DNA of 64,000 bases from Undaria pinnatifida (GCA_012845835.1 JABAKD010000021.1:2803706-2867705); one strand, 5' to 3'. Shown: positions 1-10,355, counted from the stretch's first letter. A program made the numbers and translations. Notes: generated by a model not told the origin, from the sequence alone.

Positions 1-897
1 AGGTACGTGGCTCATCTGTTTGCCTGCTCATTCGACGAGGTCACAGCAAGCAGCCCTCGTTGTGGCCCCACCCACAATATTATCATGTGTTTGACTGTGA
101 GCGCCCGCCACGTGCGTTTTTGTGTACCCCGCCCCACTTGTTACAGGCAAGTCTGTGTAATACGCACGCGTGTGATAATGTGGCGGTGGAACACCGGGGA
201 CATGGGATTTTTGCACCCCAAGCTCCGGTACCTGGTAGCACCGAACCCTCAAAAGATATGCCAGCAGAGGCATGTCCGTCAAGGGAAAATGTGTACCGGT
301 CAAGGGTAAAGCCGAGTGAGTGTTCCCATACTTAAACCTAGTGGTGTGGCGTCCGCCAAGGCAAATCAAAATTGGCATTATATATATAGTCTGTCAAAGG
401 AAGGGGGTGAACGCGTCCTGTGTTCTGACGTGTTTAACTGATGATTGTCGAGGACCGTTACGTACTAAAAGCGTTACACAAAGTAAGAGAGGCTGTTGGC
501 GCCGCTGCCTGGAAGCCCTCGGGAATGGTGCACAGGGGATTGCCCTGCAGAGTGCTTGTGTTTTGAAAACAGCAATTCGACAGCCTGCTGTGGCTGACGA
601 CGTGAAGCGTATTCACTCTCGGTGTTTTACCGTCAATCGCCCGCACGATAACCACCATCTCATCAGATCTTCTCCGGTGGGGATACAAAACCGCCCGCAA
701 TTTTTTTGGTGTCACGACCACGATACTCATCGGCAACCGAGACTTTTGTTCACGGCATACGCAGCCAGTGCATGTGCATGCAGCATCCTCATTTCATAAA
801 ATGCACACAACGGTTGTTACGGTTTCACGGCCGTGACTGTTTTTACAATGTATACTCGCGTATAAACAGTTCGGATTTTTTTTTATAATTCTATACA
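1..897. other. Sequence left of the LTR element, no gene recognised
   Basis: Short overlapping open frames on both strands show no domain, no convincing start and no splice structure. I see only unique-looking, mixed-composition sequence up to the LTR. Confidence 0.4.
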
Positions 898-1424
898 TGT
901 TAAGATACGGCCTCGAAAGGCATGTAATGATCCGTATTTGAGATAATTTGGATGGGTTTTGTTTGATAAGGTTGGCGTTTTATATTCGGGATAGTCAGGA
1001 AATAGATCGGAGGCTGTTGATAGCTGGCGCGGGAAGGCGTGGTGATGACTCAAGACGGTGACACAGAACTCTCTCTTATATTATCCAGCCGTCGAGCCTG
1101 ACTCGGTCTCCTATGGGGCCAACTACGAGTGACAGCTCATGGCAAATAATGCCGGGAACTATCCGGCCAAATAGTCCCCTTACACCTTATACATGAATCC
1201 CTTACCAATATCCGGAACTCCCTGATATAAGATGGATCATAATCGCCATGTTCATGAGGACAACCAACAGAGGCACGTGCCTCCGATCTCAGAAGCCATC
1301 CGGGGCTCTGGTAGAATAGAATAAAGCTACGCGTCTACGAAGGCAAAGAAAATTAGTACTCTCCGAGGACCTGCTCAATTGGCAGACCTCCAGGGGGCAC
1401 TCTGTCCCCACCAATACCCTTACA
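898..1424 (+). repeat. 5' LTR of the Ty3/gypsy element (interrupted)
   Basis: Positions 898-1014 and 1275-1424 align almost collinearly with the 3' LTR at 9178-9446, including TACGGCCTCGAAAGG near the start and CTCAATTGGCAGACC near the end. The alignment breaks only at a 260-bp insertion (1015-1274). Confidence 0.85.
1015..1269. mobile_element. Solo LTR nested in the 5' LTR, with 5-bp target duplication
   Basis: The insertion starts TGTTGATAGC and ends CAACCAACA, so it has TG...CA termini and imperfect inverted ends. It is flanked on both sides by GAGGC (1010-1014 and 1270-1274). The empty site, with a single GAGGC, is preserved in the 3' LTR near 9290-9296. A 5-bp duplication with TG/CA ends is the signature of LTR-element integration. 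The TGTTG/CAACA ends are common in Copia-type LTRs, but the superfamily is inference. Confidence 0.8.
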
Positions 1425-3300
1425 TTATAGCGTTGTCTTAGGCTAGACTTGCTATTGTGGCAGCGTTCCTCCAATCTCTCCGATAGCTGTTTTTCGAAGC
1501 GATTTTGCTTTTGCTTTCCATCGAGCCCACAACCCCTGTCCCTTCACTGGCTTCTCAATGGAAGGAGCGCCCTTCCTCTTCCAACGGCGACCGCAACAGC
1601 AGTGAGATGGCGGGGGCCCCTCCTGTTGGTCGCCGGGCACGAACCACACGGACGACACCTTCCAACTACGTGCGGGCGACACCGATCTTCGGAGCACACT
1701 CCTCGTCTCGGCTTTTGGTCCCATCAGTTCCCCGCCAGCTGTGTTACATGGGCCACCCCGCAGCGGAACTGTCCAAACCCCATCCATCAGGAGCACACTC
1801 CTCGTCTCGGCTTTGGGTCGCATCAGTTCCCCGCCAGCAGGTCGCATGGACCACTCCGCAGCGGAACTGCCCAAGCCCCACCCATCAGACTTGTTCGATC
1901 CGCGCTCCGCCAGCATGTTGCACTGCTCATCTCCGCGAGCTGCCAGCACAAGCCCCAAGATCGCCCGTCGACCTGTACTTTTTTTTGCGCTTCGGGGCTG
2001 AGGCATATGCACGACACGCCACGGACAAGCATACTGGAATCAACTCTTCGAAGGACCATCGACGGGGACTTCGATTGCTGAGAGAGCCCATCGGCCTGCA
2101 TACACCTTTGCTGACGGATCCAGGCCGACCTTCGCGGGACCCCCTTGAACTATGGGCACCGTGCTCTAGGAGCTCATGTCCGGGCTCTTTTCTTGTGGTC
2201 CTCTCTGGGAAGGAACAGGCGGTGCTCGTGGAATGTTTGGGCTTTCTCGTTTGGCGTTTTTTCCAGTACTCGCGTTTTCGTATGGGTTTCAGTACATACG
2301 TCGATCCGTTTTGCGCGTCGAACAAACTGCTGTGCTCCCTTTCTGCTGAAAATAGTACACAGCTACTAATTTGACGCAACCCGGACCCCTCCCCGATCTT
2401 TCGCGATCTACAGCGTTTCACTGCGCCACATAGCTTCAACCACCGTCATGTTCGCAGCGGTACCAACTACAGTGCAGCATAATGGGTTCGCTGTCAATAC
2501 GTGCCATATACCGCCGGATTATCAGCTGTAGAAGTCACTGTACAGCAGCCGAGCCGCCTACTTTGCTCCTGCCCATCCACCGCATAGCTCGACCCATCAC
2601 TGCCCCAGCGTCCACAGTTACAGCACTGCAGCTCTGACACCCTCCGCTGCTGTGCGAGTTCTCCTTGCAAGTTCGATTCGAGAGGTTTTGTCGTCTTGGT
2701 CCCCCCGTGACTAGAACTTGAATTTAGTGAACGCTGAAACTGTGTGCTGGCTTTTTTAGGCAAGGCTGTCGGCGTGTGCGATGCCCTATATTCCACCATT
2801 CATGGGTACGCGGGGGCTAACACCACTTTCTGTATGGGCACAGCTGCGATAGTGCGGCACTCTGCGCTGCTGTCGACGCAACTGTCCCTTTATGTTGGCG
2901 GTCGATTTGAAGTGTGGGAAGGCCAACACTAAAACATCGAAATCTTCTGCGAGGCTCGATCCGGTGTTTGCTCGCGATAACTGCGGGCGCTCTGTCCTTA
3001 TTTCCATCAAGGAGGAGTCGACAAGATTAGCTACCTCGTCTCCCTTTTCTCAGAGGTATAACGGAAAAGAGCCTCTGCGGGTAAAACCGTTATCGCCACC
3101 TGCCCGAGCCCGGCTCCAGAAGACGCCCACATGGTCTACGGACTCTGATTCGTCTTTTAACACGCTAACCCACGTGTTTCAGGCTACGTCTGCCCCGGTG
3201 GCACAGGAAGAAGATCCGACATTGCGCGACGGGCCAGTGGTGACGCCACGGCCTCCACCCTGATCAGCTGGACGCTATTCCCGTAAATTTACGGAAAAAT
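1425..3300 (+). other. 5' internal region of the retroelement (gag position), decayed
   Basis: This stretch lies where gag would be expected. It contains overlapping open frames (for example 1505-2374 and 2892-3263, + strand), but none shows a capsid major-homology or CCHC knuckle that I can recognise. The 123-residue frame at 2892-3263 is basic and serine/proline-rich and could be a remnant of gag. I cannot assign it. Confidence 0.35.
1697..1890 (+). repeat. 95-bp tandem duplication inside the retroelement
   Basis: Two adjacent units begin AGCACACTCCTCGTCTCGGC (1697 and 1792) and share the segments CATCAGTTCCCCGCCAGC and GCAGCGGAACTG. Because 95 is not a multiple of 3, the duplication shifts frame. 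Confidence 0.8.
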
Positions 3301-3309
3301 CGCGCCTCT

Positions 3310-3945
3310 AGTTAAGCAGTAACGGCTCAGAGCCCCTGCCCCATCGGGTGCAGTTAGAGCAGTTTTCTTGCGGTTATACGCCAAAGAGCGGAGAGGCCGC
3401 CACGCAATAAACCGTGGGTTTGGACTCGCGTCGTGCTCTCGAGGCCTCGCGCTCTTGAGGGGGATACTACAGGCCCAAAGCACCGAGGGCTGGTGTTCCC
3501 AGAGGGGGACATTGCAGATCCAAATGTCCAACGAAGCTACCGACGGGTTGGCACCGTTGGTGTTGGACTCTTTTTCGGGTGCAGCGAGGGCGGCTTCTTA
3601 CGAGTTTCCGCCAGCGAGTGAGGAGGACCCCAGGCGATAAACCGTGGGTTTGGACTCGCATCTTACTCCCGAGGCCTGGTGCTCCCGCATGGGAACACTA
3701 CAGGCCCAAAGAGCCGAGGGCTGGTGTTCCCAGAAGGAGACATTGCAGACCCACAAATGTCCAACGAGGCTACCGACGGGTTGGCACAGTCGGTTTTTGC
3801 CATTTTTCGGGCGCAGTTAGAGCGGATTCTCGCGTTTTCCCGTCAACGAGCGAAGAAGACCCGGGGCGAGAAACCACGGGTTCGGATTCGCGTCGTGCTT
3901 CCGAGGCCTGGTGTTCCCGGACGGGGACATTGCGGGCCCAAATTC
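3310..3945 (+). repeat. Three degenerate tandem units of about 235 bp before the NADAR domain
   Basis: The segments AAACCGTGGGTTTGGACTCG, CTACAGGCCCAAAG and GAGGGCTGGTGTTCCCAGA recur at a spacing of about 235 bp. Unit boundaries fall near 3310, 3543 and 3776, and the last unit is shortened. The array runs directly into the NADAR-like reading frame, so the upstream part of that protein may have been repetitive. Confidence 0.75.
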
Positions 3946-3949
3946 CAAC

Positions 3950-4465
3950 ACGGCTTTTGACCCTTCTCTCGAATACTCCACAGACAAAGTTGTGTTACTC
4001 TTGCAGCCCCCATCCTATTTTCCACCGTGGTCCCCTTCGTCGTTGGCCGTGGACGACGTGCCATATCATTGCGCGGAGCAGTACATAATGGCCGAAAAGA
4101 CCAGGCTTTTCCAAGACCCTCAAGCAGTGGAGCTCATCATGTCGTCGCCTGGTCCAAGCAGACGCAACCGCATCGGTCGAGGCGTGCGCAACTTTGACCC
4201 CGGTGCTGGGGGCAGGGAAAAGCAAAACGCCGTGTTATTTGACACCTACGCCAAATTCACGCAGAATCCAGCAATATGAAATCACCTTTTGAGCTCTGAC
4301 AACAAGGTTCTGGCTGAATCCAGCCCTCTGGACCCAGTATGGGGTATCTTGGTCCCCGGGAATGTGGTCCCAGGGTCCACAACCCATGCCAGGGGAGAAG
4401 AAAACTTGCTCGGCGAGGCATTTTCTGCCGTTCGCGAAGATATTTGCGACAGTGAGACCGGGTCA
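3950..4465 (+). pseudogene. NADAR (YbiA-like) domain remnant within the retroelement
   Basis: The frame carries the order of motifs expected of a NADAR domain: a VDDVPYHCAEQYIMAEKTRLF block (conserved AEhyMMxxKA), then GRGVRNFDP, YAKFTQNPAI, LAESSPLDPVWGI and NLLGEAFSAVRE. The family is named for a predicted role in NAD/ADP-ribose metabolism; members such as YbiA act on N-glycosidic bonds. An in-frame TGA at 4277-4279 separates the FTQNP block from the LLSS block, and the segment after WGI is disrupted, so this copy is broken. It lies upstream of RNase H in the same orientation, so the domain probably belonged to the element's own polyprotein or an accessory ORF; capture as a separate insertion remains possible. 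Confidence 0.8.
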
Positions 4466-4519
4466 GAGCCCCCGGCCTCCCCTAGTTGGTTCCGCGCCTG
4501 CACTGCGAATGGACCAAGG

Positions 4520-4930
4520 CTACGTTAGGGGGGGTACCCCGATTTTCACTGGTGTGTTTGAGCCCCTCGCACGAGTAGCTCTGTACCCTACGGATGAAGA
4601 TGGTTTAGGAACTTGGTTTGCCGCAGCTTAGATCACCTTTGCATTGCGGATTAATTTCGTCAATATAAAACATAAAGAAAACGTAAGATTGCACAGGAAC
4701 AAAGGGGTTACTCGCGCGAGTGACCCCCTAGCCACTGAAATAAAAGGCCCAAAAGGGGACCCCCCTACCGTAGCCTGGGTCAATGCAAGAACAAGAACTT
4801 TCGTCCGCGCCGCGCCCGGGCCGTGAACAGCGGCCAGCGCTCGCAAAGCTTCCCCTTCGCCGTTTCCGACCTTTTCTCGGGCGCGTTGGCCAGCTAAAAG
4901 CCGTGACGTTTTAGAGATAGCTTCTGGCGT
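4520..4930 (+). other. Region expected to hold reverse transcriptase; not recognised
   Basis: Reading all three + frames gave no LPQG, YxDD-like or other RT motif. The sequence may be a deletion scar or too decayed. Confidence 0.35.
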
Positions 4931-5290
4931 CGGTTCTGACCTTGCGCTGTCAGAACACGGCCCCTGTTTCGTCGGGGGTGTTGTGACACTGGACGACATT
5001 TCGTTCACTATGAAAATCGCGTACATCAGTCGAGCAACGCCCGACTCGAAGAGGCACTAGACTCCTTTAGATTTGGGGACCGGCAGCATTGTTTGGGCTC
5101 CTCAACGCCTCCAAGGGTACTGTGGGGGACAAAATTTCGCATATCCTCTTGCCACAAGACATAGGAGAGCATTGGCAAGGTGGGTACCCTCAATGCACGA
5201 GTCCAGCGGTAGCTTGGGTTTGTCACCGCGTTCGATTGCACACTCGAGTACCGCAAAGGCAGCGCCAATGGCATTGCCGATTTTTCTGGC
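4930..5290 (+). pseudogene. Ty3/gypsy RNase H domain, frameshifted
   Basis: Pieced across frames, the strand reads a KIAYISRATPDS block (about 5010-5045), an RLQGY block followed by a HK block (about 5105-5160), then NARVQR, AFDCTLEYRKGSANGIADF (5230-5285) and a broken RLPEPA tail. This is the usual end of the RNase H domain, where FxxDYTLEYxKGxxNxxADxLSR is conserved. At least two frameshifts and stops interrupt it. RNase H degrades the RNA strand of the RNA/DNA hybrid during reverse transcription; this copy cannot encode an intact enzyme. Confidence 0.75.
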
Positions 5291-5446
5291 CCGCTTGCCA
5301 GAGCCTGCTACGGAGTGCGACTGCAGTGGCTTGACAAACTTCAACCTCGTGGGGTTGACAAGCCCCAACCCCGTTGGAGATAGCGGTATCTACCTCCTAC
5401 GGACTGGCGAGCTGCGCGCTCCCTCTTCGGCGATCCCAGGGGCCGG

Positions 5447-5600
5447 TTGGGTGGATTCGTGCCCCGCATCGAAAGCACTGCTTTGGGTGGACTCGTGTCC
5501 CGCACCGAACGCACTGTCTTGGGTGGACTCGTGCCCCTCGCCGAAAGCACTGGCTTGGGTGGGCTCATGCCCCGCACTGAACATGCTGCTTTCGGTGGGC
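5447..5600 (+). repeat. Four 36-bp tandem units encoding a 12-residue repeat
   Basis: The frame starting at 5447 reads units of the type ALGGLVPRTEST four times before ending at 5653. The unit keeps frame (36 bp). It sits between RNase H and integrase, where Ty3 polyproteins have a linker. Confidence 0.7.
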
Positions 5601-5653
5601 TCCCTCTCACCTCAACCGCATTCACGATTTTCGAACACACGAGCCACGTATAA

Positions 5654-6111
5654 GTATTGACGGCCTTTCTGCCCCCCCGGGGAGATTCGTCGTTCGTTTT
5701 TCTGCATCCGTCGCCACTACCGAAGGCTGTACCGGCCGCGGGTCGATTTGGCCTGCCGCTTAAACCGTTTTCGCTTCGATTTTTGCCATACCCATCGAGG
5801 GCGGCACGGGCTCCGCAGAAGCCCTGACTGCAGCGACGCCCATCGCACAGCCGCCTCCTCTATCAAGGAGTTCTACACAGGAGACAGACTCCGCCGCGAC
5901 CACCGGTTCGACTGTGTCCATCTCTGCCTTGCTTGGCGCTCCAGCCCCTCCGTCGTTGACGACGCGCCGACGAATAGCGATAGCAACCGGCAATGCACCC
6001 TCGCTGTAAAATATGGATTCGGGCCCGGCGGGGCCCCTCGGCCATCTTCCAGACAATGTTCGCGCGTTATTCGCCTGCTGATTGGAAGCGAGAGCAGCAC
6101 GCTGAGCCGAC
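5654..6111 (+). other. Linker between RNase H and integrase, decayed
   Basis: Alanine/threonine-rich translation in changing frames, interrupted by stops. It probably corresponds to the polyprotein linker. No domain is seen. Confidence 0.4.
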
Positions 6112-7107
6112 GTGCCATGCTATGATGCGCTACATCTCTATCGACCGGCCATCGGTCCTGCCGCCCGACTTTTGGGCGTGCTACCCTTTGCGCAAGCGTC
6201 CCTCCTTTTCAGACATCCAGGAGCTGGCGAGGGTCGACTACATGCAACCGACGACGATATCGTCCTACTCGTCCGTAACCTGACACTGCCGCCAACAAGG
6301 TCTGACGAACCAAACCCTGTGAGGCGAGCTGCTTGCTTGCTAAATGACGAGCCTGTTCGCATCTGCGCCCCCCTGCTCATGCGCCCTCGGATCATGCAAG
6401 GTTGTCACTCGGCGGCCTCTCATCACCTTGGCACCACGCGCACGTTGCGCATGCTGGAGCCGTTTCGTTGGTGGATTGGCATGAATGTGTGCACCCTGTG
6501 GTGGCTTCGCCACTGCTTGAAATGCCAAGTACGGAAAACCCCACGGCTGACTGTCCGCTGGCCAATCATCTCAATGCCTCTACCGGAAGGCCCGGGTATC
6601 GCCGTCAGTGTTGACTACTTTAGCCCCCTCTCGGTCACACCACGAGGCAACACCTACATCCTGTTGTTCACCGATGACTTCAGTCGCCTGTTCTCCGATC
6701 GCTTCAGTCGTCGGGCCGACATGTTCCCCGTCAGTACCGCTGAGGTCACCGCGGAGGGTAAAGCCAATATCCTGGTAAACCAATGCATTCCCTTGTGGGG
6801 GTGCCGGCGCACCGTACTCTCGGACAACAGCCTACAGTTCTGCTCGGTTCTTTCACAAGCTGTATATCAGCTGTTGGGTGTGCACCAGCTTGTTACAAGC
6901 TCCTATCATCCCAACTGCTACGGGGGCGTTGAGCGGGTAAACAACGCTATGGCCCAAATGCTGGCTATGGTCGTCAACGAGCGACAAGACGATTGGGACT
7001 TGCATCTGCCCCACGCCGAATTTGCTTACAACAATTCCGTCATCGCGGCGACGGGTCTGGCGCCCAACGAGGTTCACATGTGGGCAGACTCCCACGGCTC
7101 TCCCTGA
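6112..7107 (+). pseudogene. Ty3/gypsy integrase: H2C2 zinc finger and D,D35E core
   Basis: One 331-codon frame holds the zinc-binding segment (GCHSAASHHLG ... RHCLKCQVRK), then the catalytic core. Candidate catalytic residues are D in SVDYFSP, D in VLSDNSLQF and E in GGVERVN, with exactly 35 residues between the last two, as required for D,D35E integrases. Conserved SSYHPN and HAEFAYNNSV blocks are present. The frame ends at 7107 by a +1 frameshift near HMW. Immediately downstream (to about 7560), in the shifted frame, the C-terminal integrase segment continues and is broken again. A small internal duplication (DDFSRLFSDRFSR) and SDNS in place of the usual SDNG or SDRG suggest a decayed copy. 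The first ATG is not a real start; the domain is part of a polyprotein. Confidence 0.9.
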
Positions 7108-7680
7108 CGGTTTTCGACCGCACTAGACCAGAGTCTGGCCCGTGACCACCTGGCCTATTGCGACTTGGCCACCGACCGGCAAAAGCGGGTGAACGGCATT
7201 GTCCGCGCACACCACGCCCTCGCCGTTTCTCGTGTCAACCGCAGAAACTCCGCCCTCGCCGACGCGCTGCGTCCAGCACCTAGCTTCGCTACGGGTGGTT
7301 AAACATGGGTGCACAATTCTGCCTCTACCATCCGCCAGGGTGTGAAGGCGAACACCGACGCCAAGGTACTCAAGGCCAAACTCGCGTTTAACTGGACGGG
7401 CCCGTACTATATTCTGGCAATCGGTCCCTGCTCCACCGCCGAGCCCCCGGACGGTTCGCCGCTCGGGAGCAACCTCATCTAGTTGGATCTCCCTTCCGAC
7501 CTGCCCGGTTCGGGCGCTCGTCGGCGTGTGGCCATCGAGCGCTGCAAACCCTGCGCCAACCCCCACGACAGTGGGGACATGCCCAAATACCTACCGGCGG
7601 CGCTGACGCAGTACGTGCTCAACAATATTCCAAGAAGTTCCCACCGTACCACGTAACTCAAGACGACGTTTCGACTCCCA
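7108..7680 (+). pseudogene. Integrase C-terminal region, frameshifted
   Basis: Across frames one reads LARDHLAYCDLATDRQK, RRNSALADALRPAP and KLAFNWTGPYYILA, the SH3-like DNA-binding tail usual after the Ty3 integrase core (the tWxGPYxV motif). Stops at about 7302 and 7480 show decay. Confidence 0.7.
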
Positions 7681-8257
7681 TCCAACGGCTGGAGGTGGAG
7701 CAGATCACCGGTCATCGGTCGGTACTTGGGCGAGATGGCGTCATCGCTGGTGCTATACAAGACGCATTGGGCGGGACTCTCCAAACCGTCCTGGGAGCGG
7801 TAAATGGACGTCCACCTCTCCCGCTCCCACATCTTGCGTTATTGGGTCGGAACCCCGGACCATCACCGCCAAGCCAACCGCCTCTACCGCCGAATGCGGA
7901 TCGGGGCGGCACAGCGTGAGCTCTCCCGCAACAACGGGGAACGTTTCCTAACGCCGGGCTACGCCTGTGTCTCCGCGTCGATTGGGTCCGTCGCGACCAC
8001 GACACAGTACTTTTTCTAAGGGAGCTCACTTTTGGTACGAGGGAGACGATGGGTTATGGTGGCTTGGAAAAATTAGCGCGAGCACTACCGAGGACAAGGT
8101 ATACCTGGTCCGCTTTCTGGACGACCCGGGACCGATTAAACTTCATCTTCCCCCGGCGCGTTACACGACTTCGACGGGAGCCGTACGAGGCTCTTGGTGC
8201 CTGCCAGTTCACATCGCCAGTGCGTTGCCTCGGGGAATCCAACGTAACGTAGCCTAA
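7680..8257 (+). pseudogene. Chromodomain followed by a Tudor-like module
   Basis: At 7690-7850 the translation, joined over a frameshift near 7750, gives EVEQITGHR, VLYKTHWAGLSKPSWER and SRSHILRYW. This is the chromodomain layout of a first strand, then YxxxWxG, then sWE, then a helix ending in a Tyr-Trp pair. Such domains in chromoviruses bind histone marks and steer integration. About 60 codons later, frame 7967-8257 has HFWYEGDDGLWWLGKI and VYLVRFLDDPGPIKLHLPPARY, resembling a Tudor/agenet-type fold. The second module is inference from the WxxG...V.FxDD pattern. Stops separate the two parts. Confidence 0.65.
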
Positions 8258-9177
8258 AAAATCTCGACGCACGGCCGTGGCCAGTTGACTTTCAAGCCGC
8301 CACCGCTCCTCGATAGTTCTCCATTTCTTGGGGATATGAGGTTTGATCTTTGACTTTGGGTTGTTCGTAGTGTCCTGATTGTCTTCGTCGAGTTTTGGGG
8401 CGGTTCTTTCCTTTTTTTTCGTTTTGTCCTGCTGAATCCCCTGCTCAGTGCCGGGCCAGGGTCCGGGTAAAACGCCGCTATCTGAGGCGCAGGGCTGTCG
8501 CTTTTTCGTCGTTGTTCAATTTCGCCCTGCCGATGCCCTCCTCAGCCCAGAGCCGGGGGGCGACCAGGGTAACCTGTTCGCGCGCAACGTGCGGTATAGG
8601 GTTATGTAAGGGTCTGTGTGTCATCATATATATTTGCGTGTTGTTTTTGTTCTACTTTGCTTTGTCGGCAAAACACTTCCCCCCTCACGGGGCTGGAGGT
8701 GTTGCCACCTTCCATCCCTGGTATTTGTCGTTTCCTCGTCTAACCCCCCGCCATGCCGATGGCCCGCGGGAGGTTTTGCGCATGACTTCTCTCTTGTGTT
8801 AGCGCCTATGTTCTCCACCACATCGACGAGGGCTCGCCTCGCCATAGTACCTTATATGTGGTTGGTTCGCCGTAGAGCCTTTCCTGCCCCCCCCCGCCAC
8901 ACCGTCGGCATGCGGCAGGCTCTAGAGCCTTTTCTTTCCCCCCCGCCACACCGGCGGCACGCGGCAGGTTTTTGATGGGTGATTGTTTCCTTGTTGTAGG
9001 ATCTGCGTTTCCTTCAACTACTTTTCTTCGCATGATCCTGGCTCCATAGCCAGACCGTTAGAGGTGTGGGAGTGGGTTTTGAGGAGCCGTATCTTCGACT
9101 CATGGTCTAGTTCGTAGAACCGGAGTTTCCCCGAATCTCCCATATTTCTGCATATGCGGCTCATCAGGGCGGGCTAG
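8258..9177. other. 3' internal noncoding part of the retroelement
   Basis: No domain is visible. It contains a short duplicated segment with the motif TAGAGCCTTTTC...CCCCCGCCACACCG...GGCATGCGGCAGG (about 8872-8970) and ends in a purine-rich stretch (AGGGCGGGCTAG) next to the 3' LTR, a candidate polypurine tract. Confidence 0.4.
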
Positions 9178-9446
9178 TGTTAAAATACGGCCTCGAAAGG
9201 CCTGTAGTTATCCGTATTTGAGATAAATTGGATGGGTTCCGTATGATAAGGTTGGCGTTTTATATTCGGGAAAGTTGGGAAATAGATCGGAGGCACGTGC
9301 CTCTGATCTCAAAAGCCGTCCGGGGCTCTGGTGGAATCGAATAAAGCTACGTCTCTACGAAGGCGAAGAAAGTGAGTACTCTCCGAGGACCTGCTCAATT
9401 GGCAGACCTGCATGGGGCATTTTGTATCCCCAGCAATAACCTTACA
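9178..9446 (+). repeat. 3' LTR of the Ty3/gypsy element
   Basis: Homologous to 898-1014 plus 1275-1424 over its whole length. It starts TGTTAAAATACGG and ends AACCTTACA and lacks the nested solo LTR, so it preserves the empty insertion site. Confidence 0.85.
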
Positions 9447-9643
9447 ACTACGAGTACACTGCATGAGTAACACGGACATATGATATCAAACCGCTCTTTG
9501 AACGAGTACTCGTCGACTTCTACATAGCACACCCAGTGTCAGCGCTGATTCTTCAGCGTTTATAGTATCTGTGCACAGAATATAAAAATCGTCCTGTTGA
9601 CCCTGACAACATCCAGGGAATTCATTGGCCTATATAATAGCCT
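9447..9643. other. Short spacer
   Basis: Unique-looking sequence between the LTR and the SINE; nothing recognised. Confidence 0.4.
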
Positions 9644-9947
9644 GTCGCCCCGTTGGCGTATCAGGTTATCCTCGAGCCTGGTATAGGTCAGTTCTTCAGT
9701 TCGAGCCCGGCCGAGTGCTTACTCGCATATAAGTTCGTGGGGACTTTTTCTTGGGGACAAAATGACTTGCGGAAAGCGCGAGAGCGTGAGTTAGCAACAC
9801 TCGATGAAAAATCGACGAGCAGTGGGATTGCTGACTCCTATGCGCGATAAAAATTGAAGGCAAGAACCGGGGGGGAGAAGGGACGACACCTGTGACCACG
9901 GCTTGTCCAGAAGCTGGAAAGTAGAAGTGTGAGAAAAAAAAAAAAAA
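9644..9947 (+). mobile_element. tRNA-derived SINE, copy A
   Basis: The head GTCGCCCCGTTGGCGTATCA has a pol III A-box-like TGGCGTATCAGG, followed about 50 bp on by a decayed B box (CAGTTCGAGCCCG). A shared body follows (ACTTGCGGAAAGCGCGAGAG, ATCGACGAGCAGTGGGATTG, CACGGCTTGTCCAGAAGCTG), and the copy ends in a poly-A run at 9933-9947. Four further copies lie in this window. Confidence 0.8.
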
Positions 9948-10345
9948 TCCTTCATGAGGATCAAACATATAACACGCGCGAACGACCTTCCGTAAATTTT
10001 GTGCAACTACCATAGTCTAAACATCGAAAAACGTCAGCTGTGAGTACAACCGATTGAATAGTTGAAACTCAACTTTGCAAGCTGCGTGGTACTTTTGTAT
10101 GTAAACCCTTGGTCGACAGTTCTCGATCAACCCACCATGCGTTGCAGTCTCGTTGCCTCCCACTTGTGAACCCGTGTAACTCTCGACCCCGACATGTAGA
10201 TTGTCGATGGTGCTGCGGCAACTCATGCTCTACGAGTGAAATAACCAGCTGATAATAATAACGTTCAGTTACTTGACCATATACGCCGGCGGCTGCCGTT
10301 TACTTTTGATATAAATATATATAAAATCATTCCTTGAATATCGAG
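9948..10345. other. Spacer without recognised feature
   Basis: AT-rich, unique-looking sequence; no open frame of note. Confidence 0.4.
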
Positions 10346-10355
10346 TCATTCCTTG

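Larger units (their letters stand above)
898..9446 (+). mobile_element. Degenerate Ty3/gypsy LTR retrotransposon with NADAR and chromodomain
   Basis: Two LTRs of about 267 bp (898-1424 after removing a nested insertion, and 9178-9446) begin TGTTAA and end CTTACA and are clearly homologous. Between them, all on the + strand, lie a NADAR-like domain (about 3950-4465), an RNase H region (about 4930-5290), an H2C2 zinc finger plus integrase core (6112-7107), a chromodomain (about 7680-7850) and a Tudor-like module (about 8020-8230). RNase H before integrase is the Ty3/gypsy order. The internal region has many frameshifts and stops, so it is a non-autonomous fossil. No gag zinc knuckle and no reverse transcriptase YxDD-type core could be recognised; the RT part may be deleted or replaced. 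No clear target-site duplication is visible. Confidence 0.85.

Noticed and set aside
1449-2439. Overlapping 170-289-codon frames on both strands after the 5' LTR
   Set aside because: No gag motif and mutually overlapping on opposite strands; described only as decayed internal sequence.
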